Both the position numbers and the translations under genes were made by a program. From assembly GCA_007135795.1 (NCBI GenBank), contig SLIE01000353.1:1-13623 (forward strand): DNA of 13,623 bases. The letters are read 5' to 3'. Below, piece after piece: positions 5,184 through 13,533 of this stretch. This stretch comes from Desulfobacterales bacterium. GTDB lineage: Bacteria > Desulfobacterota > Desulfobacteria > Desulfobacterales > Desulfosalsimonadaceae. The notes below the pieces were generated by a model, which saw only the letters and a program-made list of their open reading frames with translations, was not told where the DNA came from and did no database searches. Numbering within the stretch: position 1 is the stretch's first letter; the number at the start of each line of letters is the position of its first letter.

Positions 5184-6893
5184 ATGGCAAGCAACAACGA
5201 TAATACAACTTTTAGCGAATTCGACCCTGATGAACATGAACCTGAAACGTCTGAAGACTTTATGGCTATGTACGAAGATAGCCTCAAGGAGATAAGATCG
5301 GGAAATGTCATTGAAGGCGAAATTGTTGATATTGAAAAAGACGCGGTCCTTATAGATATCGGGTACAAAAGCGAAGGCCTCGTATCCAAAAAAGAATTTC
5401 TCGACGCCCAGGGCAATCTCACGGTTCGCGTGGGAGACAAGGTTGAAGTTTTCCTGATCCGCAAGGAAGAAGATGGATATCCGGTGCTCTCCCGGGAAGA
5501 GGCGGTCAGGGACAAGGCTTTTGACAAACTCAAGGATATCTATGAGAACGAAGGTACGGTCGAGGGAAAAATCATCTCCAGAATAAAGGGTGGGTATGTT
5601 GTCGATATCGGTATGAATGCATTCCTCCCGGCTTCACAGTTGGATGACAAACCAGTAAAGGATCCGGAGTCTTGGCTGGATAAATCATATGAGTTCAAGA
5701 TTGTTCAGTTCAACAAACAGGAACGTAATGTTGTACTCTCCCGGCGCGTGTTAATCGAAGAAGAACGTAAACGTCTTTCAGAAGAAACGCTCGCTACTAT
5801 AAAGGAAGGCGACATTGTTGCCGGAACGGTTAAAAACATCACTGATTACGGACTCTTTGTCGATATTGGCGGCATAAACGGTTTGGTGCACATCAGCAAC
5901 ATTTCCTGGGGTCCGGTGCGACATCCTTCTGAATTTTACGGAGTTGAAGATCAAGTAACCGTTAAGATACTGGACATTGATGCAGATAACAAAAAAATTT
6001 CGCTCGGAATGAAACAATTGACAGCCGATCCGTGGGAAAATATCGAAGATAAATACCAACCGGGTGCAACAGTATCCGGCAAGGTCATCAGCATGAAAAA
6101 CTACGGGGCTTTTGTCGCTATTGAAGAGGGGATCGTCGGGCTCATTGGCGTATCGGATCTTTCATGGACTCAGAAAGTACGCCATCCAAACCAGATCCTC
6201 AGAATCGGGGATGAAATCGAATGCCAGGTGCTGTCGATCGACAAGAGCAAGCGACAGATGTCCCTTGGCCTGAAACAACTTGAAGCAAACCCTTGGGACA
6301 CCATTCACGAAAGCTATCCCGAAGGGACCGTGATCGAAGGCGTTGTCAAGCAGATAACGGATTTTGGGCTCTTCATCGGAATCACTGAAGAAATTGACGG
6401 GCTTGTTCATGTGTCCGACCTTCCGCAAGGACAAAAGAAAATCGAAGATCACTACCAGAAAGGCCAAACAATACAGGCCAAAATACTTGAAATTGATCGG
6501 AAAAATGAGCGTGTCAAGTTAGGGATCAAGCAACTGGCCCCTGACCCCTGGACAGTTTTGCCGGGAAAATATCCACCGGGAACCGTCGTTTCCGGAAAAA
6601 TCGCGAACATTGCGGATTTTGGGATTTTTGTAGAGATTGAACCCGGCATTCAGGGATTGGTCCATATATCCGAGATCCCCCATGAAAATGGGGAAAATGT
6701 GATTGAAAAGTTCAAAACAGGGGATCAGGCAGAGGCACGTGTCCTGGAAGTGAAGTCCGATCAAAAGAAAATTCGGCTTTCAATGAAACCCGAATCATAT
6801 GAAAAAGAGATAAAACAGGAACAGGAGGAAAGTGCTACCGGATTTGGTTCTCTTTTAAAGGAAAAGATTGATCAGCAAAAGGATAATCCCTAA
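5184..6893 (+). CDS. rpsA: 30S ribosomal protein S1
   Basis: S1 binds mRNA at the small ribosomal subunit and helps start translation of structured messages. The product has 569 residues, close to the usual length of the six-domain form. Six S1 OB-fold repeats can be read, at about 40-107, 124-193, 212-283, 298-371, 384-457 and 470-543. The last four carry the canonical G-x-V-x-G-x-V...YG/FG-x-F(V/I)...GLVHIS pattern. The first two are divergent, as expected for the ribosome-docking domains. An acidic N-terminal tail precedes repeat 1, and a charged C-terminal tail includes GFGSLLKEK. The ATG at 5184 is chosen over the one at 5169 because GGAGG (5174-5178) lies five bases before it. The gene stands alone after a long non-coding stretch, and its stop codon overlaps that of the convergent gene. 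Confidence 0.96.
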   Translation: MASNNDNTTFSEFDPDEHEPETSEDFMAMYEDSLKEIRSGNVIEGEIVDIEKDAVLIDIGYKSEGLVSKKEFLDAQGNLTVRVGDKVEVFLIRKEEDGYPVLSREEAVRDKAFDKLKDIYENEGTVEGKIISRIKGGYVVDIGMNAFLPASQLDDKPVKDPESWLDKSYEFKIVQFNKQERNVVLSRRVLIEEERKRLSEETLATIKEGDIVAGTVKNITDYGLFVDIGGINGLVHISNISWGPVRHPSEFYGVEDQVTVKILDIDADNKKISLGMKQLTADPWENIEDKYQPGATVSGKVISMKNYGAFVAIEEGIVGLIGVSDLSWTQKVRHPNQILRIGDEIECQVLSIDKSKRQMSLGLKQLEANPWDTIHESYPEGTVIEGVVKQITDFGLFIGITEEIDGLVHVSDLPQGQKKIEDHYQKGQTIQAKILEIDRKNERVKLGIKQLAPDPWTVLPGKYPPGTVVSGKIANIADFGIFVEIEPGIQGLVHISEIPHENGENVIEKFKTGDQAEARVLEVKSDQKKIRLSMKPESYEKEIKQEQEESATGFGSLLKEKIDQQKDNP

Positions 6894-8449
6894 AGCGATT
6901 GAGTGGATATTAAAGGGACTGACGGGAAACGTGCTGCATCGGTGTGGGGCAAAAATTTCGCCGCGCTGAACCGGTTCATGAAATCCTGGTTGACATTTAA
7001 TTCAATATAGGTGATCCGGTCCCGGATTGCATCCACCTGATCCATGGCATCCCTTTCAACCAGGAGACGAGCAGCGCCCTTCAACGAACTGTTTCCCAGC
7101 GAAGAATACGTTTTTTCCGGCAGATCCGGAATCATGCCGATGGTGATGGCTGACCGTGGCTTAATGAACGAACCAAATGTACCGGCCACATAAAATGTTT
7201 CAATGTCGGCAAAACCAATCCCCACATATTCCATGATTGTCTCCAATATGGTATACATGGCCGCCTTCGATCGGATGAGGCTGTTCAGATCAACCTGGCT
7301 TATGGTTAAGGCCTCACCCGTATCGGATACATCTCTTTCAACCAATACGAGAGTTGCCACACCGTCGATCACTCGATACCTGTCGCCACAGGCATCGGGG
7401 ACCAGGCGTCCCCGGATATCCATCATCCCGGAGAGAAAAAGGGCAGCGGCCAAATCGATCATGCCGGAACCGCAAATCCCTTTCGGGGGTTTGTCTTCGA
7501 TTGTACCGATGCGAAACGCCCTTGTGTCCGGGTCAATGGTCACGGTATCGATAACCCCTGGCCCTGCGGTCATACCGATTTCCGAGACCCCGCCTTCAAG
7601 GGCAGGCCCTGCCGCCCCTGCGCATGCCACCAGCCAATCCCGGTTTCCCAGAAGAACTTCTGCGTTGGTTCCGACATCAACAAGCAGGCTTACCGCCTCT
7701 GACTGATGAAACCCGGCATGAAGTGCTCCCGCTATCAAATCGCCGCCAAAATAACTTCCCACATTGGGGAACACGAAAACAGATCCTTTATCGTTGATCA
7801 TGATGCCGAGCGCATCGGCCTTGATGGCACCTGGTGTGTTTGTTGGCGGAATATACGGTTCCCGAATGATCCCATGCGGGCTGATACCCAGAAAAAGATG
7901 ACTCATGGTCGTATTGCCGGCAACCGCCATGAGATAAACACGGTTTTTCCTTATCCCTGTTTCTTCACACATACGACGGATCTCATCATTGATAGCGGAT
8001 ATAATCAATGCATTCAAACGATCAAGGCCCCCCGGTTTATCCGCAAAATGAATACGCTCGAGGATGTCCGGACCGATTTCAAACTGTGGATTGTCAAATG
8101 CGCTTTGCAGAACCCTTTTTCCGGTGTGGAGATCAATCAAATCCATCACCACGCGGGTGGTACCCAAATCTACCGCAATTGCCGCTATGGGTTCCGGATC
8201 GTCACAGGCAATGATATCGATCAACTGCCAATTGCCGTAGTTTTTAAAAAAAACACACCGACACCGATAACCCCATTCTTTCAACCGGGTCGACAGATCC
8301 TTTAAAACAACAAGGTCTATGGTGATATGGCTTGCCCCGATTTTACCGGACAGCGCCTTTTTCAGGCGATCCGCATCTGCTGTGTTATTTTGCAGGGAGG
8401 GGGGCTCCAGCTCGAGCTCCACCACCCACCCTAAAAACTCTTTTGCCAT
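6890..8449 (-). CDS. ASKHA-domain corrinoid-activator-like ATPase without ferredoxin domain
   Basis: This is related to RACo/RamA proteins (DUF4445 group), which use ATP to drive reduction of the cobalt in corrinoid proteins. The product has 519 residues from the ATG at 8447-8449. A short linker domain comes first (about 6-83), followed by the ASKHA ATPase fold: DLGTT (94-98), NPQFEIGPDI (120-129), VAGNTTMSHLFLGI (176-189), LLVDVGTNAE (255-264), GAAGPALEGG (278-287) and a late VAGTFGSFI. The N-terminal [2Fe-2S] ferredoxin domain of classical RACo is absent, with no four-cysteine cluster. The upstream reading frame to 8530 overlaps the preceding gene and adds no such domain. The start lies 13 bases after the stop of the MBL-hydrolase gene, with GAGG overlapping that stop, so translation is probably coupled. 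It is the last gene of a leftward operon containing a CooC homologue. The corrinoid target is unknown. Confidence 0.85.
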   Translation of the reverse strand: MAKEFLGWVVELELEPPSLQNNTADADRLKKALSGKIGASHITIDLVVLKDLSTRLKEWGYRCRCVFFKNYGNWQLIDIIACDDPEPIAAIAVDLGTTRVVMDLIDLHTGKRVLQSAFDNPQFEIGPDILERIHFADKPGGLDRLNALIISAINDEIRRMCEETGIRKNRVYLMAVAGNTTMSHLFLGISPHGIIREPYIPPTNTPGAIKADALGIMINDKGSVFVFPNVGSYFGGDLIAGALHAGFHQSEAVSLLVDVGTNAEVLLGNRDWLVACAGAAGPALEGGVSEIGMTAGPGVIDTVTIDPDTRAFRIGTIEDKPPKGICGSGMIDLAAALFLSGMMDIRGRLVPDACGDRYRVIDGVATLVLVERDVSDTGEALTISQVDLNSLIRSKAAMYTILETIMEYVGIGFADIETFYVAGTFGSFIKPRSAITIGMIPDLPEKTYSSLGNSSLKGAARLLVERDAMDQVDAIRDRITYIELNVNQDFMNRFSAAKFLPHTDAARFPSVPLISTQSL

Positions 8450-8462
8450 TGGCTTCTGTGCC

Positions 8463-9302
8463 TCACAGATAAAATTCCATATCACGCGCCACTGCAAAAC
8501 AATCAAGGGAGGCGTTTTTCCCGGCAACAATTTTTTTGCAGTGATCTACAATCGCGTCCATGTCCGCATCCGTTCTTTCCTGATTCAGGTGAAAGATTCC
8601 AAGCCGGCTGACCCCTGCATCAAGCGCCAGATTAAGTGTATCCATGTAGGTGGAATGACCCCATTCCACACTCTCGGCGTATTCTTCAGCCGTATATTCA
8701 CCGTCATGAAAGAGCAGGTCCGCACCCGTGCAAAAGGTTACGTAATCCTGATACGACAGCCCCCCTTCATGAATGTAACCCAGCTCGTTATCCGTTAAGA
8801 AAACAAACCGTTTGCCATCCTCCTCAAAACTGTACCCACACCCCCCATTTGGATGGCTGAGCGCAATCGGGGTAATTAAGACCGAACCAATGGAAAATGA
8901 TCCGGGACATCCGTTTTTATAGCATATCGATGCAAGCAGATCTGAATACCGAACCGGAAAATGAGGCGGCCGCATAAGTTTGGTGACAATCGTTTCGATG
9001 TACCGGCCGGGAAACGGACATCGATGAATATTGATTTTAGATGCTTTTTGATGAAGTGGTTTGAAAAAAGGAAATCCCATCAGGTGATCCCAGTGGGAAT
9101 GGGTGAAGATAAAATTAAATTTAAATCGTTCTTCACGGATGAGCTGATTACCCAGACGACGTATACCGGTTCCGGCATCCAGGATAATCAGATCATCGCT
9201 TTTGGTTCGAATTTCAATACATGTGGTATCACCACCGTATTTTTCAAATTCACTCCCTGATACGGGCGTAGATCCTCTTGATCCCCAGCATTTTATATAC
9301 AT
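8463..9302 (-). CDS. MBL-fold metal-dependent hydrolase
   Basis: This is a metallo-beta-lactamase-fold hydrolase of 279 residues, probably cytoplasmic. It begins with the strand CWGSRGSTP, then LILDAGTGIRRLG, then the metal site HSHWDH (68-73). Further ligands are likely His150 (SHPNGG), Asp171 (LTDNE) and His238 (FHLNQERTD). GHSTY with His216 lies between them, as in RNase Z and phosphodiesterase-like members. All residues needed for a two-metal site appear present. The substrate is not evident; a phosphodiester such as a cyclic nucleotide is a reasonable guess from the subfamily layout. The ATG at 9300-9302 follows AAAGGGAA by six bases. An in-frame TTG further up at 9350 was rejected for lack of homology before MYIKCWGS. 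It lies between the PrmA-like and ASKHA genes of the same operon. Confidence 0.87.
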   Translation of the reverse strand: MYIKCWGSRGSTPVSGSEFEKYGGDTTCIEIRTKSDDLIILDAGTGIRRLGNQLIREERFKFNFIFTHSHWDHLMGFPFFKPLHQKASKINIHRCPFPGRYIETIVTKLMRPPHFPVRYSDLLASICYKNGCPGSFSIGSVLITPIALSHPNGGCGYSFEEDGKRFVFLTDNELGYIHEGGLSYQDYVTFCTGADLLFHDGEYTAEEYAESVEWGHSTYMDTLNLALDAGVSRLGIFHLNQERTDADMDAIVDHCKKIVAGKNASLDCFAVARDMEFYL

Positions 9303-9436
9303 GGGATTCCCTTTTATGGCATCCGGCTTACGTTTTACAGCAAACAGCAAACAACAACCCGAACTTACATTTTCGTCGATCTTGTGTCATGTTTCACGTT
9401 TAATGTCCATGCTTGCTTGCAGTATACGCAATCGCG

Positions 9437-10273
9437 TTAAACAGAAAATCTTCCCACAATCGTATACCAGATGCCATCACCGATCATTCGGTGCTCAATT
9501 ACGGCACCCGATTGACGCAAACTGGCTTCAATAGGCCCGACCTGACTTCTAAGCAAACCGGATAATACAAACCATTTTTTTCTAAAAAAACCTTCGGAAC
9601 AGACTATCTCTTTCATCACGTCATAGTGAATGTTTGCTACAAGCAGATCCGCTTCAAGAGTGATAAAATCCAGGGCATTTCCCTGCACCGCCAAAACCCT
9701 GGCGGTCAAATCATTATGGCAAATATTGTTCCGCGTGGTTTCCACCGCAAGATGATTGATATCGACCGCCAGTGTCTGTTCACTCCCCATACGGGCAACG
9801 ACAAGGGACAACAACCCGGTTCCGCAACCAAGGTCAATCGTTTTCGAAACACGGGTATTCAAAAAGACAAATTCAAGTGCATCGATACAATCACGGGTCG
9901 TTGCATGGGTCCCCGATCCAAAAACCACACCCGGATCCAGTAAAATTGTATTTTGGCAACACTGTTTTTCAGTTGACACCAGCCAGGGCGGCACGATACG
10001 GAAATCTCCCGCCGTAAAGGCATCGGGAGCGCCACCGATCCAATCCGCATAAGACATTAAAAAACGGTCTTTAATCTTCAGACCGTCGCTTTTGGCCAGA
10101 ATCGATTCAACCCGTTCATCCGCCGGTTCGGCAAAAAAAAGAAACGCACAGTCCTCCTCCTGCCAATTGCCTACAAATCCATTCCCAAACAACTTTCTAT
10201 CCGCGGCGACTTTACCATTTATATAATATATGTATAGATTTTCATACGGCATTTCCATCCGTGCAAACATCAT
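9437..10273 (-). CDS. PrmA-like SAM-dependent methyltransferase (ribosomal protein L11 type)
   Basis: PrmA trimethylates ribosomal protein L11 using S-adenosylmethionine. This 278-residue protein has the family layout: an N-terminal substrate-recognition part, the linker signature RIVPPW (92-97), the PrmA motif DPGVVFGSGTHATT (113-126), SAM motif I DLGCGTG (147-153), the acidic motif II Asp171, and VANI (212-215) in place of the usual ANI catalytic-pocket motif. Its length is slightly below that of E. coli PrmA (293). The start ATG overlaps the stop codon of the CooC-like gene in an ATGA arrangement (10270-10273), which indicates translational coupling. The strict pairing with a nickel-insertion ATPase raises the possibility that it modifies another protein, but sequence alone favours the PrmA family. 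The gene symbol is withheld because orthology to prmA was not tested. Confidence 0.85.
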   Translation of the reverse strand: MMFARMEMPYENLYIYYINGKVAADRKLFGNGFVGNWQEEDCAFLFFAEPADERVESILAKSDGLKIKDRFLMSYADWIGGAPDAFTAGDFRIVPPWLVSTEKQCCQNTILLDPGVVFGSGTHATTRDCIDALEFVFLNTRVSKTIDLGCGTGLLSLVVARMGSEQTLAVDINHLAVETTRNNICHNDLTARVLAVQGNALDFITLEADLLVANIHYDVMKEIVCSEGFFRKKWFVLSGLLRSQVGPIEASLRQSGAVIEHRMIGDGIWYTIVGRFSV

Positions 10274-11025
10274 TTACCCGACATGAATTGACTAAACGCA
10301 TTAAAAGAGGCCTTTACCACGGGGCTGTCTTCCGGCAATTCGATCATGGGCCGGCCCGCCAGATCATATTCATACACCATATCGTCTGCAGGAACCGAGC
10401 CAAGATATTCAATGCCGGCCTTTTCTATCATGGCAAGCACTTCCTCCCCCGGTTCGGCCTTTGTCTGATTGATGATAATACAGCTTCTCTCCACGCCGAC
10501 GTTGAGGGTGCCCGCCAGTTCGTGAATTCGTATGGCCGCCTGCAGGCCGCGACGGGAAGCATCGGTCACAATAAGCAGAACATCGATGTTTTTGGTGGTC
10601 AACCGGCTGATGTGCTCCATACCGGCTTCATTGTCCATTACAATATAAGGATAGTTCTTTGCAAGCCGTTCCAGAAAATTGGAAAGCAGGGTATTGGCGG
10701 CGCAGTAGCAACCCGCGCCTTCGGGTTGCCCCATCACGATCAGGTCAAAATCCCCGGCCTCGATCACGGCCTGCTCCATGCGCATGGATATAAACACGTC
10801 CTTGGTCATCCCGGACGGAACCGCCCCTGTTTTCATTTCTTCTCTGGCCTTACCCAGGGAGTCAGTGGCTTCAAGCCCGAGCACTTCGTTGAGATTTACA
10901 TTGGAATCCGCATCAACGGCGAGAATGGGCGTTTTATGATTATTCAGCAGATACTTGATCAACAACCCCGCTGTCGTTGTTTTTCCTGTTCCGCCTTTTC
11001 CGGCAAGTGCGATTGACATTGACAT
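10270..11025 (-). CDS. CooC-type ATPase, CO dehydrogenase nickel-insertion/maturation factor
   Basis: CooC and AcsF proteins are dimeric P-loop ATPases of the MinD/SIMIBI class that help insert nickel into the active cluster of CO dehydrogenase or acetyl-CoA synthase. This 251-residue copy has the deviant Walker A GKGGTGKTT (9-17), the switch region DADSNVNLNEVLG (37-49), PEGAGCYCAAN (100-110) with the CxC motif Cys105/Cys107 that corresponds to the metal-binding cysteines of Carboxydothermus CooC1, and VMDNEAGMEH (127-136) with Asp129. It is therefore expected to be active. The ATG at 11023-11025 follows GGAG by 11 bases, a slightly long spacing; upstream in-frame codons lie in non-conserved sequence. 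No CO dehydrogenase gene is in the window, so the client must be elsewhere. It overlaps the PrmA-like gene by four bases. Confidence 0.92.
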   Translation of the reverse strand: MSMSIALAGKGGTGKTTTAGLLIKYLLNNHKTPILAVDADSNVNLNEVLGLEATDSLGKAREEMKTGAVPSGMTKDVFISMRMEQAVIEAGDFDLIVMGQPEGAGCYCAANTLLSNFLERLAKNYPYIVMDNEAGMEHISRLTTKNIDVLLIVTDASRRGLQAAIRIHELAGTLNVGVERSCIIINQTKAEPGEEVLAMIEKAGIEYLGSVPADDMVYEYDLAGRPMIELPEDSPVVKASFNAFSQFMSGK

Positions 11026-11177
11026 ATTGAATATGTCTCCTTTTATTAAATAGTTTACAGCACGTATTTTGCTAAGATAATCATCTCCGCGCAAATCTCA
11101 AAATCATACCCTATGCAGCGGAAGAAATCTCATGATACCCTGTTCGGCACCCGAATGACACTATCCGGTACTCGATG

Positions 11178-12596
11178 CTAATAGTGGCTGCTCTCATCCC
11201 AGCAATGCGTGCAAACATTCTCCGGGGGAAGTCCGATGGCTTCGACCATGTCCTGGTTGCGCTGAAACTTAAGGGATGTCAGGCCCAGCTTCTGGCGCAT
11301 ATTTTCCACCATTTTCCCGTATTTTACGGAATCCTGATCCGCATACTCCGTCAGGTATTTTTGAATCAACGCTTCATCATCGATTTTTTCGACCTCGTGG
11401 ATCGCCTTTCTTGCCGCAAGGTCCAGGTTCGAACGGGATGTTGAGAAATTCAAAAACGGACATGGATAAATCAGCGGGGGGCAGGCAATGCGCATGTGGA
11501 TCTCTTTTGCGCCTGCCTTGAACAGAAGCTTCACATTGTCTTTAAGTTGTGTTCCCCGCACGATGGAGTCATCACAAAAAAGCAGTCGACTCCCTTCGAT
11601 GAGATCCTTTACGGGGATCAGTTTCATTTTTGCCACCAGATCACGATCGGACTGGTTTTGAGGCATGAAACTGCGCGGCCATGTGGGGGTATATTTTACA
11701 TAAGGCCTCGCATAGGGAAGTCTGCGCAGATTGGCATAGCCAATGGCATGGCCGACGCCTGAATCGGGTATGCCCGAAACCATGTCAACGGGGACATCGT
11801 CATTTTCCCCCAGCTTTCTTCCACACCGGTATCTTACGGATTCCACGTTTATCCCCTCGTAACTGGACGCTGGATACCCGTAATAAACCCAAAAAAAAGC
11901 ACAGACCTGCATCTTGTCACCAGGGACGACCAGTTGCTGAACACTCTCGGGCGTCACGCGTACCACTTCCCCTGGTCCGAGGTAATAATCGATCTCATAA
12001 CCGAGATTGAAAAAAGAAGTGGTTTCAGAAGCAACTGCGTATCCGGACTCTTTTTTACCGATCACAAGCGGTGTTCGTCCAAGTTTGTCACGCGCTGCAA
12101 TAATGCCGTTATCCGTCAACAACAGCAGTGAACAGGAGCCCTTTATTATCTCACGGGCGTGGACAATGCCTTCTTCAAAGCTTTCCTTCTGACTGATCAG
12201 CATCCCCATGAGTTCAGTGGGATTCACGGCCCCACCACCAGCTTCGGAAAAATGAATCTTCCGATAAAACGCTTCTTTGGTAATTTCTTCCAGATTGTTG
12301 ATTTTTCCAACGGTGGATATGGCGAACGTTCCCAGGTGCGAACCGATGATCAGCGGTTGCGCATCATTGTCGCTGATGACGCCAATGCCGCTTTTTCCAT
12401 GAAATCTAGGGAGTTCTGTCCCCAGCTTGGTCCTGAAATAACCGTTTTCGATCTTCTTGATCGACTTGACAATTCGTTCATCATTTTTCACCGCCATGCC
12501 ACCACGCCGGGTACCAAGGTGTGAGTGATAATCCGTGCCGTAAAAGACATCGATGACACAGTCGTTTTCTAATATTGCGCCAAATAACCCGCCCAT
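11178..12596 (-). CDS. PurF-like phosphoribosyltransferase lacking the glutaminase nucleophile
   Basis: Amidophosphoribosyltransferase (PurF) normally cleaves glutamine with an N-terminal Cys and passes ammonia to PRPP. This 472-residue homologue begins Met-Gly-Gly-Leu-Phe-Gly: the nucleophile Cys2 is Gly, confirmed in the DNA as ATG GGC GGG. The Arg of the usual GHxRYST motif and the Asn of the usual HNGN motif are also gone (GVISDND 72-78; TVGKINN 95-101), so the glutaminase half should be dead. The transferase half is intact: GIPDSGVGHAIGYA (275-288) and the PRPP loop CDDSIVRGT (341-349). All four cysteines matching the [4Fe-4S] ligands of Bacillus PurF are kept: Cys232, Cys379, Cys462 and Cys465. 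It may use free ammonia or another nucleophile, or be a regulator. Similar proteins starting MGGFFG are known to me from other anaerobes. It heads the leftward operon; the next gene is 152 bases away. Confidence 0.9.
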   Translation of the reverse strand: MGGLFGAILENDCVIDVFYGTDYHSHLGTRRGGMAVKNDERIVKSIKKIENGYFRTKLGTELPRFHGKSGIGVISDNDAQPLIIGSHLGTFAISTVGKINNLEEITKEAFYRKIHFSEAGGGAVNPTELMGMLISQKESFEEGIVHAREIIKGSCSLLLLTDNGIIAARDKLGRTPLVIGKKESGYAVASETTSFFNLGYEIDYYLGPGEVVRVTPESVQQLVVPGDKMQVCAFFWVYYGYPASSYEGINVESVRYRCGRKLGENDDVPVDMVSGIPDSGVGHAIGYANLRRLPYARPYVKYTPTWPRSFMPQNQSDRDLVAKMKLIPVKDLIEGSRLLFCDDSIVRGTQLKDNVKLLFKAGAKEIHMRIACPPLIYPCPFLNFSTSRSNLDLAARKAIHEVEKIDDEALIQKYLTEYADQDSVKYGKMVENMRQKLGLTSLKFQRNQDMVEAIGLPPENVCTHCWDESSHY

Positions 12597-12723
12597 GATG
12601 AATGTAACCTTGTTTTGAAGTCAATGAATTGTAATGAACTCGTAAAAGTCCAGTAATCGGTATCTGTCGGTTAAATTAAAGATTCCTGTCGAGCAGAACG
12701 TATTTTGCCCATACGAAAAAACC

Positions 12724-12752
12724 TTTATTCCATCAAAATCGATTCGTGTCAA
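12724..12752 (-). promoter_or_regulatory. Predicted sigma-70-type promoter of the PurF-like operon
   Basis: Read leftward, a perfect TTGACA (12752-12747) is followed after 17 bases by AATAAA (12729-12724). Transcription would start near 12717, giving a leader of about 120 bases to the ATG at 12596. No regulatory element was recognised in the leader, and the ribosome site there is weak (AAGG, 12 bases away). Confidence 0.5.
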
Positions 12753-12873
12753 ACCGTATGAGCAAAAATGATAAGAAAGTGATGGGGAGAAAGTGAATTT
12801 TTCCCGAAAAAAAAGGAGGGATAAGAAGCGAAAATTAAAAGGTTCGCTGAAGATTTGATGCGCTCGAAAAAAG

Positions 12874-13494
12874 TCACTCCCGTGAAAAGGACGTTTCCGC
12901 CGCTTCCGGATTCAAGCGGGCCAGGTTTTCTCCCAATCGATATGCTTCGTCCATATACTCAGGGAATGCCAGCACTTCTCCCTTGAGATCGACCTTCCGG
13001 CAAAGAAGGGTACTTTCAACTTCGGCATCAAGCACCTCGAGAAAATATTTCATGGAAAGAAGCATGCCATCAAAAAGTTTTTTCCCCTTTGTTGCACCAG
13101 CTGCAATAACGATACTTTTCTTTGTCAATTGATTTTCAAAGGCTTTATTTCCCTCGATCCAGTATTTTTTTACCCATAGCGACTGACATCGATCCATGAA
13201 AATTTTTAAATGCGCACTCACGGTATAAAAAAATATGGGTGTCGCAATCATAATGGCATCCGATGTGAGTATGCGATCCCGAATCTGCTGAAAATCATCG
13301 GCTATTGCACATTCACCATTTTTTTTACATCCATATATTTCAAGACATGGGGAAATTTTATAATCCCGCAGTATAATCGAATCAACAATCGCGCCCATAT
13401 CCTCAGCACCCTGTACAGCTCTGGAGAGCAATATATCCGTATTTCCGTTTCTGCGCGGACTGCCGTATATCGCGGCTATTTTTTTCTTTTTCAT
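12874..13494 (-). CDS. Flavodoxin-fold NAD(P)H/FMN oxidoreductase, iron-sulfur flavoprotein family
   Basis: This 206-residue cytoplasmic flavoprotein is of the NADPH-dependent FMN reductase type. The FMN phosphate loop GSPRRNGNT (11-19) follows the first strand. A PIFFYTVSAHLKIFMDR segment binds the flavin ring in relatives. Between them, the compact cysteine motif of iron-sulfur flavoproteins (C-x2-C-x2-C-x5-C) appears as Cys50, Ile53, Cys56 and Cys62, so one of four ligands is replaced. A normal [4Fe-4S] cluster is therefore uncertain. The ATG at 13492-13494 follows AAAGGAA by six bases; the in-frame TTG upstream was rejected. It is separated from the PurF-like gene by 277 bases that contain a promoter, so it is probably an independent unit. 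The electron acceptor is unknown. Confidence 0.88.
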   Translation of the reverse strand: MKKKKIAAIYGSPRRNGNTDILLSRAVQGAEDMGAIVDSIILRDYKISPCLEIYGCKKNGECAIADDFQQIRDRILTSDAIMIATPIFFYTVSAHLKIFMDRCQSLWVKKYWIEGNKAFENQLTKKSIVIAAGATKGKKLFDGMLLSMKYFLEVLDAEVESTLLCRKVDLKGEVLAFPEYMDEAYRLGENLARLNPEAAETSFSRE

Positions 13495-13533
13495 ACGTAT
13501 TCCTTTGCTTAGTGGTTGCAAGAAAAAAATATA

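Noticed and set aside
7706..8305. Rightward open frame of 199 codons
   Set aside because: It is a shadow on the opposite strand of the ASKHA gene, which has clear conserved motifs.
8450..8530. N-terminal extension of the ASKHA gene to 8530
   Set aside because: It would overlap the end of the MBL-hydrolase gene and adds no conserved sequence; the ATG at 8449 has a coupled ribosome site.
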